Below, in pieces: positions 12,101-55,004 of a DNA stretch of 64,000 bases (its first letter is position 1; each line of letters starts with the position of its first letter). The notes beneath the pieces were generated by a model. The model made no database searches. It was not told the DNA's origin and worked only from the letters and a program-made list of their open reading frames with translations. The position numbers were made by a program, and so were the translations under genes. Source of the DNA: Cristatella mucedo (lineage: Eukaryota; Bryozoa; Phylactolaemata; Cristatellidae); assembly GCA_009760855.2 (NCBI GenBank), contig WPIO01000041.1, positions 2,774,001-2,838,000 on the forward strand, in the 5' to 3' direction.

Positions 12101-14387
12101 GACCGTTGGCGACAGAAGCTTTAGCTCTGCAGGTCCTAGACTGTGGAACTCGCTTCCACAATTCTTATGCAACGACAAGTACTCTCCTGCTGCCGACTAT
12201 GGCTCATCCTTTTCAGCGGTCCTGAGCTGCTACTTCCATGCTACTCACTACCTCAACTGCTCTCCCGACTCTGCTATGCTTCCCACTTTCTCTTTGTTGC
12301 GTGAGACGAAAGCCGCTTAGGCTGTGAGTGGGCTACACAAAACTCTCCTGCGTAAAATGCCCACATAGTCTTTATGGCTTTGTGGAGTTACGATACATTG
12401 CCGTAAAGGCTCTTTGATCGCTATATAAAAGAGGCTGTGGAATCAGCTAGTAGCTGCACCAGTCCCAGCATACGAGGAACGGTGGATGAGTCGCTTTCGC
12501 CACCTTCAAAGTAATTAGCAACCAAAGACAGGCGGATTTGCTCTCTCACCCTTTCGATGGCTGACATCGGTTATTGGTCGGTGCTGGGACCGAGGCTCCG
12601 ATTCGATCTGCAATCTCCAGCTCGGAGTCTGTGAGGCCGTCTCACGGGTTTCGGCACTCTGGTCGCTATCGACGCGGCGACGTCCTCTTGTCCTATGGCT
12701 GCCTTGCTTGGAAACTTTCTCTTGCTTCGGAAGAGCGACTGGTACTGTCGCAGGCTCTACTAGAATATAGATTGAAAAAAGAGTGAATCATACTGTGGTT
12801 ACGAAGCATTTTCCCACCGAAGAGATTTGATAGCAAGGTCAAAGCAATGGGTTGAACATGCCATAGCCAGTGTCTAGAATTACTGGGTAAGAGTTTCGCC
12901 TACATTGCCTTGCAATCGCTCTAGTTATAATAACCCTTCCATGCAAGTCCTGCATCGTCCATCCAGATGAGACCGGCATACTGCAAAAATCTTGGAACTG
13001 ATACTGTCCTCTACACTCAAGGAGCTCAAGTGTTCATAGGGCTCAACATCTTGCGGCTCGTGAGACATTTCCTCTAGGGTTTGGCCCAGTGGTCAAGGCG
13101 CTGGCCCCGACGACCAAGGTCTGATAGAGTTCGTGGGCTCGAGCCACGTGGTATATGTGAAGCGCCTGAATGAAGATTTAAGTTTTCTCAGGGTGCTCTA
13201 CAATTGAATTATATTTTTTTTTATTATATTTAAGGGTCAAAAGAGCCAGTACGAGCAAATCAGGCAAGTTTACTGTGGGTGAATAAGTTAAAAGCGGGAC
13301 CGACAACGACAGTGACTGGCTAGTGCTAACAAAAAACAACGACAGTGACTGGCTAGTGCTAACAAACGTATACACACTGGCCAAGGCAAGGGGCATTACA
13401 ATTTTATTTCTTAAATAATTGATGTCTAGATAGGCCACAATGGCAATAGCTAGAAAACAAATAACAGTTTAAGTGTGCAAGTAAATTTAAATATTGATGT
13501 GTACAAGTAAATTTAAGAAAAATATAGATTAATGCCTCCCCATATTACAAGACAGTGATGATTTCCTCTAGCAAACTGAGAAATCGCACACTTCACATGT
13601 TATATCACTGTAAATCCAGAGAGATTTAGCTGCAGTGCCTTGTATTATCCGTAATTCATTTTAAGGAATTAGCATTTCTATCTGCCAACATTAGATTTAA
13701 TCGGCAAAGCACTATACTGGCAACTCTGTTCTGGGATCGCACCCCCAATGGCACAATTGTCTTGGCTCTCTGTTGCACAAAAGACCACCTTCGGTCGTTT
13801 TGTATTTTTTGAAATTTCCCTGCAGCCTACAAAACCGATCGCTGCATCCGCGTCTATTTGTGCTGACTTATAATCTTTAATACAAAAGATAAGATAAAGA
13901 TAAAACTTAGCTGATTTAATGACCTCATTTATATAGCGGCAGAAGTGCGAGCCTCTACGGCTATCATCGCCTTTTACAGTGCGAGATACGTGATCGCCCA
14001 CTGCAGGACTCGAACCCACGACCTGGATCGTAAAGAGAGAGCACGTCGACACCATGAGGCTTTCCCCTTCTTTTAGCCCTAGGCCCATCCTGCCTATCAG
14101 CCCCATCGGATTCGCAGGTACAGTCGAATTTGACCCGAGTTCCCCGACGTCGCAAGTGGGCGTGATGTGGAGGTCAACAAGCATGGGGGGGGGCTACCTT
14201 GATCCGGTGGAGTGTGATCGTACTCCCAGTCGTCCCATTCGAAGCGTTCGTGACCGTTCTCCAGCTGCCTTCGGTAAGCTGCGTAGGCATAATTGGACCT
14301 GACGAGCGGCACCATGGCCGGTCCCTCGATCGACCTCTCGGGACTGAACTCCCGCCTGTAAGTGGTCATCACTTTTGCTTGTCTCAT
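5911..14387 (-). CDS. CCSAP: CCSAP-like centriole, cilia and spindle-associated protein (coding exons 14198-14387, 8199-8476, 5911-6114)
   Basis: CCSAP is a microtubule-associated protein of centrioles, spindle poles and cilia that associates with polyglutamylated tubulin. The three exons splice in one phase to 223 residues from the ATG at 14387-14385; human CCSAP is about 270. Three blocks match the family in order. The N-terminal block has TTYRREF and ends FEWDDW (family: SEYMKRY ... WLWDDW). The middle block has NPFAQYG and KRTFNVRA (family: HPFALYG ... THNVCA). The C-terminal block has INKSALRGKKRQEVH, RQRA and WTSEYNRNYRA (family: IHESALRAKNRRQVE ... WMTEYMRCYSA). The central part is Ser/Pro/Arg-rich and variable, as expected. 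The start ATG has G at -3 and lies six bases inside its exon, so a 5' UTR exon must lie upstream, probably in the CpG-rich region at 17-18 kb. The large introns carry a hAT MITE and LINEs. The identification rests on memory of the family, not on a search. Confidence 0.88.
6676..7010 (+). mobile_element. LINE family 1, 3' fragment
   Basis: Starts within GTTGGCGACGGAAGCTTTAG and continues through the terminal domain (SSAGPRLWNSLPR, then frameshifts) to TGGAGTTAAATACGGAGATA and CATTACATT. Same order as the copy at 11216-11556. Confidence 0.88.
7414..7824. mobile_element. hAT-type MITE with 8-bp target site duplication
   Basis: Element 7422-7816 (395 bp). Its ends are perfect 13-bp terminal inverted repeats: CAGAGGTCGGCAA at 7422-7434 and TTGCCGACCTCTG at 7804-7816. 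It is flanked on both sides by the exact 8-bp CTCTAGTG (7414-7421 and 7817-7824). An 8-bp duplication and a CAGNGGTNGGCAA-type end are hallmarks of hAT elements. There is no transposase, so it is non-autonomous. It sits in the CCSAP intron between 6114 and 8199. Confidence 0.92.
7519..7592 (-). mobile_element. LINE family 2 tail-like sequence inside the hAT MITE
   Basis: GAGAGCTCAATCTCTTTCTAGGCACTTTT and the following ATCGAATGGTTAGTAAT resemble the minus-strand LINE family 2 tail as seen at 14575-14645. Confidence 0.65.
7995..8034. repeat. (TA)n-rich microsatellite
   Basis: ATAAATATAAATATATATATAT-type run in the CCSAP intron. Confidence 0.9.
8199..8476 (-). CDS. CCSAP: CCSAP central exon
   Basis: Minus-strand acceptor CGTCTTTTGCAG precedes 8476 and donor GAG|GTACGT follows 8199. 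The 92 full codons plus two bases stay open and join in phase to both neighbours. A Pro/Ser/Arg-rich linker precedes GGGYLSNNPFAQYGSADDE and KRTFNVRADDE, matching the conserved PFxxYG region of CCSAP. Confidence 0.87.
8477..9754. other. CCSAP intron, no gene seen
   Basis: A short CAG/AGC run lies at about 8598-8615. GGTGGGA-GGTGCA-GGTGAA-type imperfect duplications of about 40 bases lie at about 8841-8910. A GCA/GGC run lies at about 9688-9710. No exon-like open frame was recognised. Confidence 0.4.
9755..9808 (+). mobile_element. SINE-A 5' fragment
   Basis: ATACTAGGTGAGACGGTCGCCTTTCACGACC parallels the box A region of the SINE-A copy at 20949-20990. It is cut off before box B, where LINE sequence begins. 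Confidence 0.5.
9809..11556 (+). mobile_element. LINE family 1 (CR1/L2-type), degenerate copy with RT and C-terminal domain
   Basis: Successive frames encode a non-LTR reverse transcriptase: SRQSDPKQIYKTVNHLLANA and FSAFFTEKV (pre-RT), FKSAIVRPILKKSGLD and NYRPVSLLPFLSKILEKWL, VTCGVPQVSVLGPLLF, and a decayed YAED-N where FADD-type motifs usually read [25 protein letters not shown] follows. Several frameshifts and a stop at 10130 inactivate it. At about 10975 the frame jumps from HPK directly to MAARLV, skipping about 100 codons present in other copies. The 3' end carries the LWNSLPQF domain and an ACATTACATTACAT tail. Confidence 0.9.
11557..12392 (+). mobile_element. LINE family 1, second 3' segment in direct tandem
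   Basis: An open frame from about 11562 to 12320 encodes VAGLKGFALLIGDAVV, LDYCNSLFVGLPKKA, MAARLVLKFQRFEHV, ALRSCVDNKLAVPFL and SSAGPRLWNSLPQF. It begins exactly at the segment that the preceding copy lacks and repeats the whole 3' end, finishing near GGAGTTACGATACATTG. Confidence 0.88.
12393..12456 (+). mobile_element. SINE-A 3' half
   Basis: GCCGTAAAGGCTCTTTGATCGCTATATAAAAGAGGCTG followed by GGAATCAGCTAGTAG equals the end of the SINE-A copy at 21054-21105. It directly abuts the LINE family 1 terminus. Confidence 0.75.
13075..13215 (+). mobile_element. SINE-B (tRNA head, LINE-2-like tail)
   Basis: Box A TGGCCCAGTGG is at 13082-13092 and box B-like GGGCTCGAGCC at 13135-13145. The tail GAAGCGCCTGAATGAAGATT..GTTTTCTCAGGGTGCT follows, related to the LINE family 2 terminus. 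Confidence 0.8.
13312..13372. repeat. Two-unit tandem duplication
   Basis: AACGACAGTGACTGGCTAG and its continuation TGCTAACAAA occur twice in direct succession (about 31-34 bp unit). Confidence 0.9.
13905..14055 (-). mobile_element. SINE-A, minus orientation
   Basis: Read on the plus strand: GCTGATTTAATGACCTCATT, TATAGCGGCAGAAG, GCAGGACTCGAACCCACGAC (box B complement) and a CGTAAAGAGAGAGCAC end. Same order as the other minus copies. It lies about 140 bases beyond the end of CCSAP coding exon 1, in the intron. Confidence 0.8.
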
Positions 14388-14393
14388 TCCAGG
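14198..14393 (-). CDS. CCSAP: CCSAP exon with start codon
   Basis: Minus-strand acceptor TTTGTTTCAG precedes 14393 and donor CAAG|GTAGCC follows 14198 (phase 1). The ATG is at 14387-14385. The exon encodes the N-terminal block TTYRREF ... YAYAAYRRQLENGHERFEWDD, ending HTPPDQ. An upstream 5' UTR exon with a strong donor GGAA|GTAAGA at 17199 is a plausible partner. Confidence 0.85.
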
Positions 14394-14523
14394 CTGAAAC
14401 AAATGCACAGTGGGCGTTCGGTCAACCGCGCAAATTTCAGCAGGCTACATCGAGCTAGCCCCAACGCTGCAGCGCATGAGCTTAGGCACGACTGATCAAT
14501 GCACGCTGCTCAATAGCGCCTGC

Positions 14524-15625
14524 TTATACAGAATAATAGTAATAATAATAATAATCCACTTGATAAAGCACCCTCAGAGAACTCAATCTCTTTCTAGGCG
14601 CTTTACATTTGCTGCAAAGGGAAACGCAATTGAATAGTGAGTAATATCATGCTTGATAAACAACATGAATAACATGGTTAGGGGTGACATGCACAGGGTC
14701 AGCATGCAAATGTGGTTAGTGGCAGCATGCACAGTGTCAGCACGCATAAGCACATCAAGGACAAATCACAGGGAACCACTAAATGCTGTCCTAAATAGGT
14801 GTTTTGTGAGTTCTTTTTAAATGTGGTCAAGTCAGGGGATGTTCTGACGCAGGTCGGAAGGGAGTTCCAGGCTTTGGGAGCATACGAACTAAATGCACGG
14901 TCTCCAAACAATTTGAAGTTTGTACTAGTTATTTGTAGACTGTTGGATTCCGAAAAGCAGGTGGTACGATGCTTGGCCTGGTGGAGGAGTAGATCTGAGA
15001 GATAGGCTGGAGCCAAAGAATGAAGTGACCTAAAAGTGAGCGACAAAACCTTGAAGTCAATCCGTTGCTTGACTGGTAGCCAGTGCCGGTCGGCGAGAAG
15101 TGGTGTGATGTGGCAACTGCGCCGCTCATGACAGACAAGCCTAGCTGCGGAGTTTTGCACCAGCTGTAAGCTTCTGATCGCACATGCTGGTAGGCCAGCA
15201 AGCAGTAAGTTACAGAAGTCAAGACAGGATGTCACAAATTCATGGACCAACTTGGACGTGGTATCCTTATCTAAACAAGCCCGAATTTTAGCAATGTTAT
15301 GTAGCTGAAAGTAGGCAGACTTGATTGTGGAGCTGATATGGTCGTCTAACGAGAGGTCACTTTGGAACATGACACCTAGATTTCGAGCTGATTGAACAGG
15401 AGATATGCAGGCAGAGCCAATTTTGAGGGTCAGCCTTTACAATTTCTGAATCACACTGGGTTTGCCCATAACTAGTAAGTTAGTTTTATCATCGTTTAGT
15501 TTTAGAAAATTGGCTGCCATCCACGTGCGGATGTCATCAATGCATGCAGCAAGTGAGTTGAGAGAGGATTCGAGGTGCTCGAAGGCTGGGAGGGATCACA
15601 GCAAAGGTACAGCTGAGTGTCATGA
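14524..15625 (-). mobile_element. LINE family 2 (CR1/L2-type), partial copy
   Basis: Minus-strand frame 15370-14699 encodes [59 protein letters not shown] and [20 protein letters not shown]. The 3' end carries GCAGCAAATGTAAAGCGCC and a TAATAATAATAAT (ATT)n tail at the low-coordinate side. It is 75-80% open but truncated near 15625 and in several frames. Confidence 0.9.
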
Positions 15626-17090
15626 GTCAGGTACGACTGGTCAGGTACTGCTAAATAGAGCGCCAGCTCAGGTACGACAGCCAGAGTGTACTCATTGCTA
15701 AAGTGAAGCTCATAGTCAGGAGCTCCTGTCCTGTGATGGAACGCCTGGCTTGGAAATGAGATTTGCAGTCGTACCATTATTAACAACTGACTCAGCTGAA
15801 ACGGTTTTTAATTTCGAGACGATCCGCTTTGCCCACTCGATTTCGTCCGAGTTCTCGTTCTGGCTTCGCTTTTGCACACTGTCAGTAGACATCAGCAAGT
15901 GGCAGCGAGGCCCCCCTTTCCAGTCTAAGCACGTGGTAGCTCTACATAGCGTCTGCCTCCAGATAGAGCCTAATTTTCGCTGTACTTTGCTGTACTTACC
16001 GATAATGGCGAGTGACTATGACACTGGCGCCTGGTCTCGTTGGTATTGGTTCGATTATTCAAGCCACCGAGATGCCACAGCATTCATTTCTTTCTAGTAC
16101 TACATAACTCTTTCAGCCACGGCACCATTATGTAAACAAAGCTGTCAGTCCTTGTCAAGTGACACTATGAGCACACAGTTTTGCCGCTTCATGGCATCTT
16201 CCTGCAAATCACAACCACTGCCTAGCCAACCAGAGGGAGAGCTGCACCAGCCGGTGGCCAGCTATAGGCTTGCCGCCCAATTAGCCCGGGTGCTGGTGCA
16301 CACACGTGCAGCTAATACCTTCACAATGAGTGAAGTGAGAATGCAGCAAACCTTTGCTCTTAACACAGCTCACTGCACAGCTTCACACAGTGTGATCCGA
16401 GGCCACTGGTAAGGGACAACCACTATAGTTTGATGTGAGTTAATTAGTCAGAGTTAACAAGTGCCGAATTGAATTGCATCACACTCAAAGAATGCATAGT
16501 GAAAGTAATGGTGACTAGGGGCCGTTTTTTTACAGCGATTAAACCAACTAGATTTTGCATTTAAAGTGCCTAGAAAGAAATTGAGTTCTCTGAGGGCACT
16601 ATATCAAATGCATCATTATTATTATTATGTCCAAGTTTTTGATTGTTACCGAGCAAAATGAAAATTCACGGTTGGCTGATTCAGCAGCCTCATAACGACA
16701 GAAGCGCCATCTTGGCTATTACTCCCGCTTGCAGAGGGTATTAAAGAACTGCTTGTTGCTGCTTGACTCGAGTCAACGTCTCGTGAAGCCTAAGCACCTA
16801 ATCCCCAGGCTCAGATCGAGAGACGTCCTTCGGCTAATCCACATCGACAAAGTGGCCCGGACTCTGAAGAATAAGTAAATAAATAATAACTGCAAGCAAC
16901 TTTAGGTACTCCGTCGTAAAGACTCAATACAAATCTAGATGGCGGTCGAACACCTAGGAAATGATGCAAGGCAAAAGTGACTCCCATGTATCAATAACCG
17001 ACTTGGTCGCCATTACTATCTTTTATCAAAGGCTATAAGTTAATCTCACAACCAACTACGTAAATCTGACAAGAGGGCTGCTGTCCTTTC
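15626..17090. other. Part of CCSAP 5' intron, no further gene seen
   Basis: Apart from a short LINE family 2 tail at about 16555-16632, nothing recognisable. Small open frames lack exon-like context. Confidence 0.45.
16555..16632 (+). mobile_element. LINE family 2 terminal tail
   Basis: AAAGTGCCTAGAAAGAAATT, GAGTTCTCTGAGGGCACTAT and CATTATTATTATTA. The paired AGTGCC and GGCACT both differ from the AGCGCC/GGCGCT form elsewhere. Confidence 0.85.
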
Positions 17091-17094
17091 CCCC

Positions 17095-18350
17095 TGGCTT
17101 GGCCGATGTGAGCCGAAGTCTGCAAAATGCTAACTTCCGGGCGACCTCGGCACAGCCTTTCCGAAAGCCGACTGCTTGCACATCACCCAGACTTCTTACT
17201 TCCGGCGCATCGGCTCCGGCGAGCGTGGCGCAGCTAGCTAGCAATACAGGCCTGCGATTCGAAAACAAACGAAAAAAAAGTACGATTTCTGGCAGCATCC
17301 CGGCAGTGAGGGAGGAGCAGGTGCGACGTAGGCGCGCGAGCTCCAGCGGTACGGCAGCAGCCAAGCGTGGGCGGCGTCTGCTGTCGTACCGCGGCAACAA
17401 CGGGAGGAGGCGCGATCGAGGTCAACTCTCGCCGCGACCTCCAGTCTGCCCAGCGCTATCGGCAGGGCGCGCGTGCCCGCTAATTTCTACACGCTCGCCA
17501 GCGAGACGCCAAGGCGCGAGCGGCGGCGGCAGCGGCGTGTCCGGAGAACAGAGGCCTTGCAGCTGAGAGTGGCGCTACAAGCTACGCTCAGCCCGACGGA
17601 ATGAGCGCCGGCGGGCCTACTACGTCTCTCCTACTGCCTTGCCGCCAGGCAGCAACGCAACCCTGCCAAACGCGGGCCTTCAGTAAACCCGCGATGCTAG
17701 ACGCCATCTCGTCGAACCGTCCGCTTGCAGCTGCTGCGCGTACTACCCGCTACCTCGCTCTTCCCGCGTGAAAGCGCGGAATCTCGGCGGCGATCTGCCG
17801 ACAGCAGCCGACGCAGCGGGCCTCGTATGGCGGTGCCGCGCAAGCGCGCGCTCTAGACGCGCAGTGCGATGGCGCGTCTAGCCTCGCTCCCGGATCAGAG
17901 GCTGGGAGCAGCCGGGTCTCTGAGCAGCCGGCAGCCGTCCGAAAGCCGACGTCGCTGCGGCTGGCCTGGCGCGAACAGCGGCGTCTGCTGATCCTGCGCG
18001 GCGCGCTTCAGCAGCCGCCGCCGGATAAGGCCGAGCGCGCTCGCGAAGCCGGCGCCGGAGCCGCCTTCCGCTAGCGGGTCGGGAGATGTAGACCGGTTCG
18101 CGTGCGCCATCGATTTAGCCAGACGCTGGGGCTTGGTGGTACTACGTCGTTGCAAGCAACTTTACCCGAGATCGCGAAGACACGAGCGCAAAATTCCTAC
18201 AGCGCACCGGGAATCGGCTCACCTCGCTAGCTCGGCGGGTAGGCGCGTGCGGTCGCGTAAGAACAACAACAACAAGACCGGGCACACGCCGTTCACCAGA
18301 AGCAGCCGGCCGGCGACGTATGTGGCAACGGGGGTCACGTGGTATATACT
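17095..18350. promoter_or_regulatory. CpG-rich bidirectional promoter region between CCSAP and VIPAS39
   Basis: A clear rise in GC and CpG density (for example runs of GCGCGCGCT and GGCGGCGGCAGCGGCGTG) separates two genes pointing away from each other. It contains a strong minus-strand donor GGAA|GTAAGA at 17199, which could end the CCSAP 5' UTR exon. No family-recognisable protein is encoded here. The promoter role is inferred from composition and position. Confidence 0.65.
18334..18348 (+). promoter_or_regulatory. CLEAR-like E-box and TATA-like motif upstream of VIPAS39
   Basis: GTCACGTGGT at 18334-18343 contains the palindromic E-box CACGTG and matches 8 of 10 bases of the CLEAR element GTCACGTGAC bound by TFEB/MITF-type factors. 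TATATA follows at 18343-18348. The VIPAS39 ATG is 127 bases further on. Confidence 0.45.
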
Positions 18351-18469
18351 ATTCGTTCCCGTTATTTATGTTAGAAATTTTAATTGATGTATTAATTCAG
18401 TATTTTACTCCAATAGAAAAGATGTATTCTCGACGAGCTCATAAGCAAGGTAAACTTGATATTTTAAAC

Positions 18470-52904
<34,435 letters not shown>

Positions 52905-52967
52905 GTGAGAATACTGTTTTCACTCGATGTTTCCCCTGGCTGGTGCACCATTGCAACACTAGCAGTA

Positions 52968-54092
52968 ATCCTAAAACATTTGCATGGCGCCTTAAGAGAA
53001 CTAAATCCCTTTCAAAGTACTTTTAGCAGCCTGTAAGGGAAGCATGTCGCTTGGTTTGTAATAATGTGCACAATATCAGCATGCATAAGCACACGAAGGA
53101 CAATTAACATGGATTTGAGCAAATGCTACGGGGGAGCTGGTTTTTAGCTTCTTTTTAAATGTCAAGTCAGGGGAATGTCATGAGTCATTCGGGTGTCAGT
53201 TCTGGGCTTTGGGAACATAAAAACTGAAGGCACGGTCACCCAAGGATTTGAGGTCAGTTATAGGCACAACTAAGTAACATGACTCGGGCGATGAGAGGTT
53301 GGTACGATGAAAAAACTGATTCAGAACAAATTCTGGTAGGTAAGCCAGAGCTAGAGAATGAAGGAACATAGAAAGGAGAGATAGGAGTCCATGTGTGATA
53401 GCAAGTGAAAAAAATTCAGATATATTCGAGCTTGGTTCGAGGCACAGCTTAACTACTTAAGTCGGAAGAGTAGGTGGTACTATGCCTGGCCTGATTAGTA
53501 GGTATAGGGAGGCCGGAGCAAAATAATTAAGGGACCTAAAAGTGTATGATTAAATCTTGGTCGCAGATATACGCTGCTCAATGGAGTTCCAGTACATGTC
53601 GGTGACGAGTGGTGTTATTTCACAGGTGTGACATCCTCGACAGATATGCCTAGCTTCAGAGTTGTACACTAGAAACATCTTGAGTTACAGTAGTCTAGTC
53701 AGGTTGTCACGAATGCAGTGAGTAGCTTTGCTGTGGTGTCTTTACAAGCCCGAATTCTTTCGCAATGTTACATGGATAAAAGTAGGCAGGCTTGTCGAAC
53801 CGATTCGGAGGATTAAGCTTATCAGTCCTGGGTAATACTTGGTTTGCTCTTTGTCATTCAATTTAAGAAAAATCGTCGAATTGTTACTCAAATCAGAATA
53901 TCAGCAATGCATGCCGTAAGGGAGCTGGGAGATTTTTCGAGACCAAGCAGGGACGAATCAAAGCACATGTACAGCTGCGTGCCATCTGCATAGAGGCCTA
54001 GATTGTGCCTGGACATTACATTAGCACGAGGGAGAGTGCAAATTGTGAAAAGAAGTATATCTAGAACGAATCGCCGGGACACACCATGTTCA
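52968..54092 (-). mobile_element. LINE family 2, long decayed minus copy
   Basis: Minus-strand landmarks from tail (GGCGCCTTAAGAGAACTAAA, TAGCAGCCTG) through the CACATGGACTCC-type body to GLYADGTQLYMCFDSS and ARANVMSRHNLGL near 54000. Between VIPAS39 exon 15 and the candidate exon at 54154. Confidence 0.8.
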
Positions 54093-54153
54093 AGGGCTCA
54101 CTATGACCGTTTGCCATTTACATCTGCTCTTTGAATTCTCCAACTGAGAAGAG

Positions 54154-54303
54154 GACCCAGAGAGCCATCTGCAACGTGGTGAGAGCGATTCCCGGGCAAG
54201 ACGAGAGGCTTGTGTTATGGAATGGGTGAATCTCCGCTACAAGCAATGGCGCACTATATCAGTATTCACCAGACAGCTAAGCCAATATCGTGATCAGATG
54301 AAG
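54154..54303 (+). CDS. Candidate downstream exon, possible VIPAS39 C-terminal extension
   Basis: After the LINE remnant ending near 54090, a 50-codon frame stays open between AGAAGAG (weak acceptor) and AAG|GTACGT (strong donor). Phase 0 at both ends, as the preceding exon requires. It reads DPESHLQRGESDSRARREAC then VMEWVNLRYKQWRTISVFTR and QLSQYRDQMK, a charged then amphipathic helix-like segment. I do not recognise it in VIPAS39 or another family. A 60-base intron to CTGCAG|ACTGCCTAA at 54364 would end it with a stop. It could equally belong to another transcript or be chance. Confidence 0.38.
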
Positions 54304-54635
54304 GTACGTGCAGCATGGTGCAAGCATGCCACAGCAGCAGCAGCCACTCTTCCGAACCTGCAGACTGCCTAATTTCCAATGCCAAGTGGAAAAAAATAGA
54401 TCGCAAGATCAGACTCGGATTTAGGTCAGGTACACATTTCTCAGACGGCTAGTGGGCTCTTTAAATTGGTCAGACACCGAAGCTATGCAAATGCTCGGCC
54501 TTAAATATACTGCAGTCCGACAGGACCCTCCCCCCTCTGGAACTCTGTAAAAACGTTTGTCGAATAGCCTAGCTCGCTTGACCGACAACACCGAGTTTCG
54601 GCGATATGGATTTGTATGCTGACAATGGCCAAAGG

Positions 54636-54636
<1 letters not shown>

Positions 54637-54712
<76 letters not shown>
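54637..54712. repeat. (TA)n microsatellite
   Basis: 38 uninterrupted TA units. Confidence 0.98.
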
Positions 54713-54714
<2 letters not shown>

Positions 54715-54947
54715 TGGCTAGCAAGCTCGAAAGTGAAACTTTGGTCCAAGCAAGGGTATGCGATTTTCGTCACGGGCCTTTCTTTCGAAAAGAGCTGCAT
54801 AGAATGAGCATAGAATTGCCCTCGTCTTTGCGATGTTTCGCATTCTTCAAATCGCACGAGGAGGCTGCTCCGACGAACACTCCACGTGATGCCTCGACTG
54901 CCGTTTTGCTCTATCTATAATTCTATTTATAGAAGAGCTTCTGCGTG

Positions 54948-55004
54948 AGCTCTGCAGTTTCTGCGAGGCTCATGCAGAGCACGAGCTGCAGAAACTGCAG
55001 AGCT
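54948..55004. repeat. 17-bp perfect inverted repeat
   Basis: AGCTCTGCAGTTTCTGC (54948-54964) and its exact reverse complement GCAGAAACTGCAGAGCT (54988-55004) flank a 23-base loop that itself holds GCTCATGCAGAGC. Confidence 0.95.

Noticed and set aside
13315-13372. CRISPR-like repeat
   Set aside because: Only two adjacent units without spacers, in a eukaryotic intron; a simple tandem duplication.
17099-17566. 155-codon plus-strand frame in the CpG-rich region
   Set aside because: Starts at TTG not ATG, Arg/Ser/Gly-rich as expected from GC-rich DNA, no family resemblance, and lies in the inferred promoter.
17895-18110. Minus-strand ATG frame (MAHANRSTSPDPLAEG...) as CCSAP first coding exon
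   Set aside because: No usable donor in phase 0 to join the exon at 14393, and the CCSAP N-terminal block already has a well-placed ATG at 14387. It could still be 5' UTR.
54366-54393. CLISNAKWKK as the VIPAS39 RWKN-type C-terminus
   Set aside because: The CTGCAG acceptor at 54363 would need phase 1, but exon 15 ends in phase 0.
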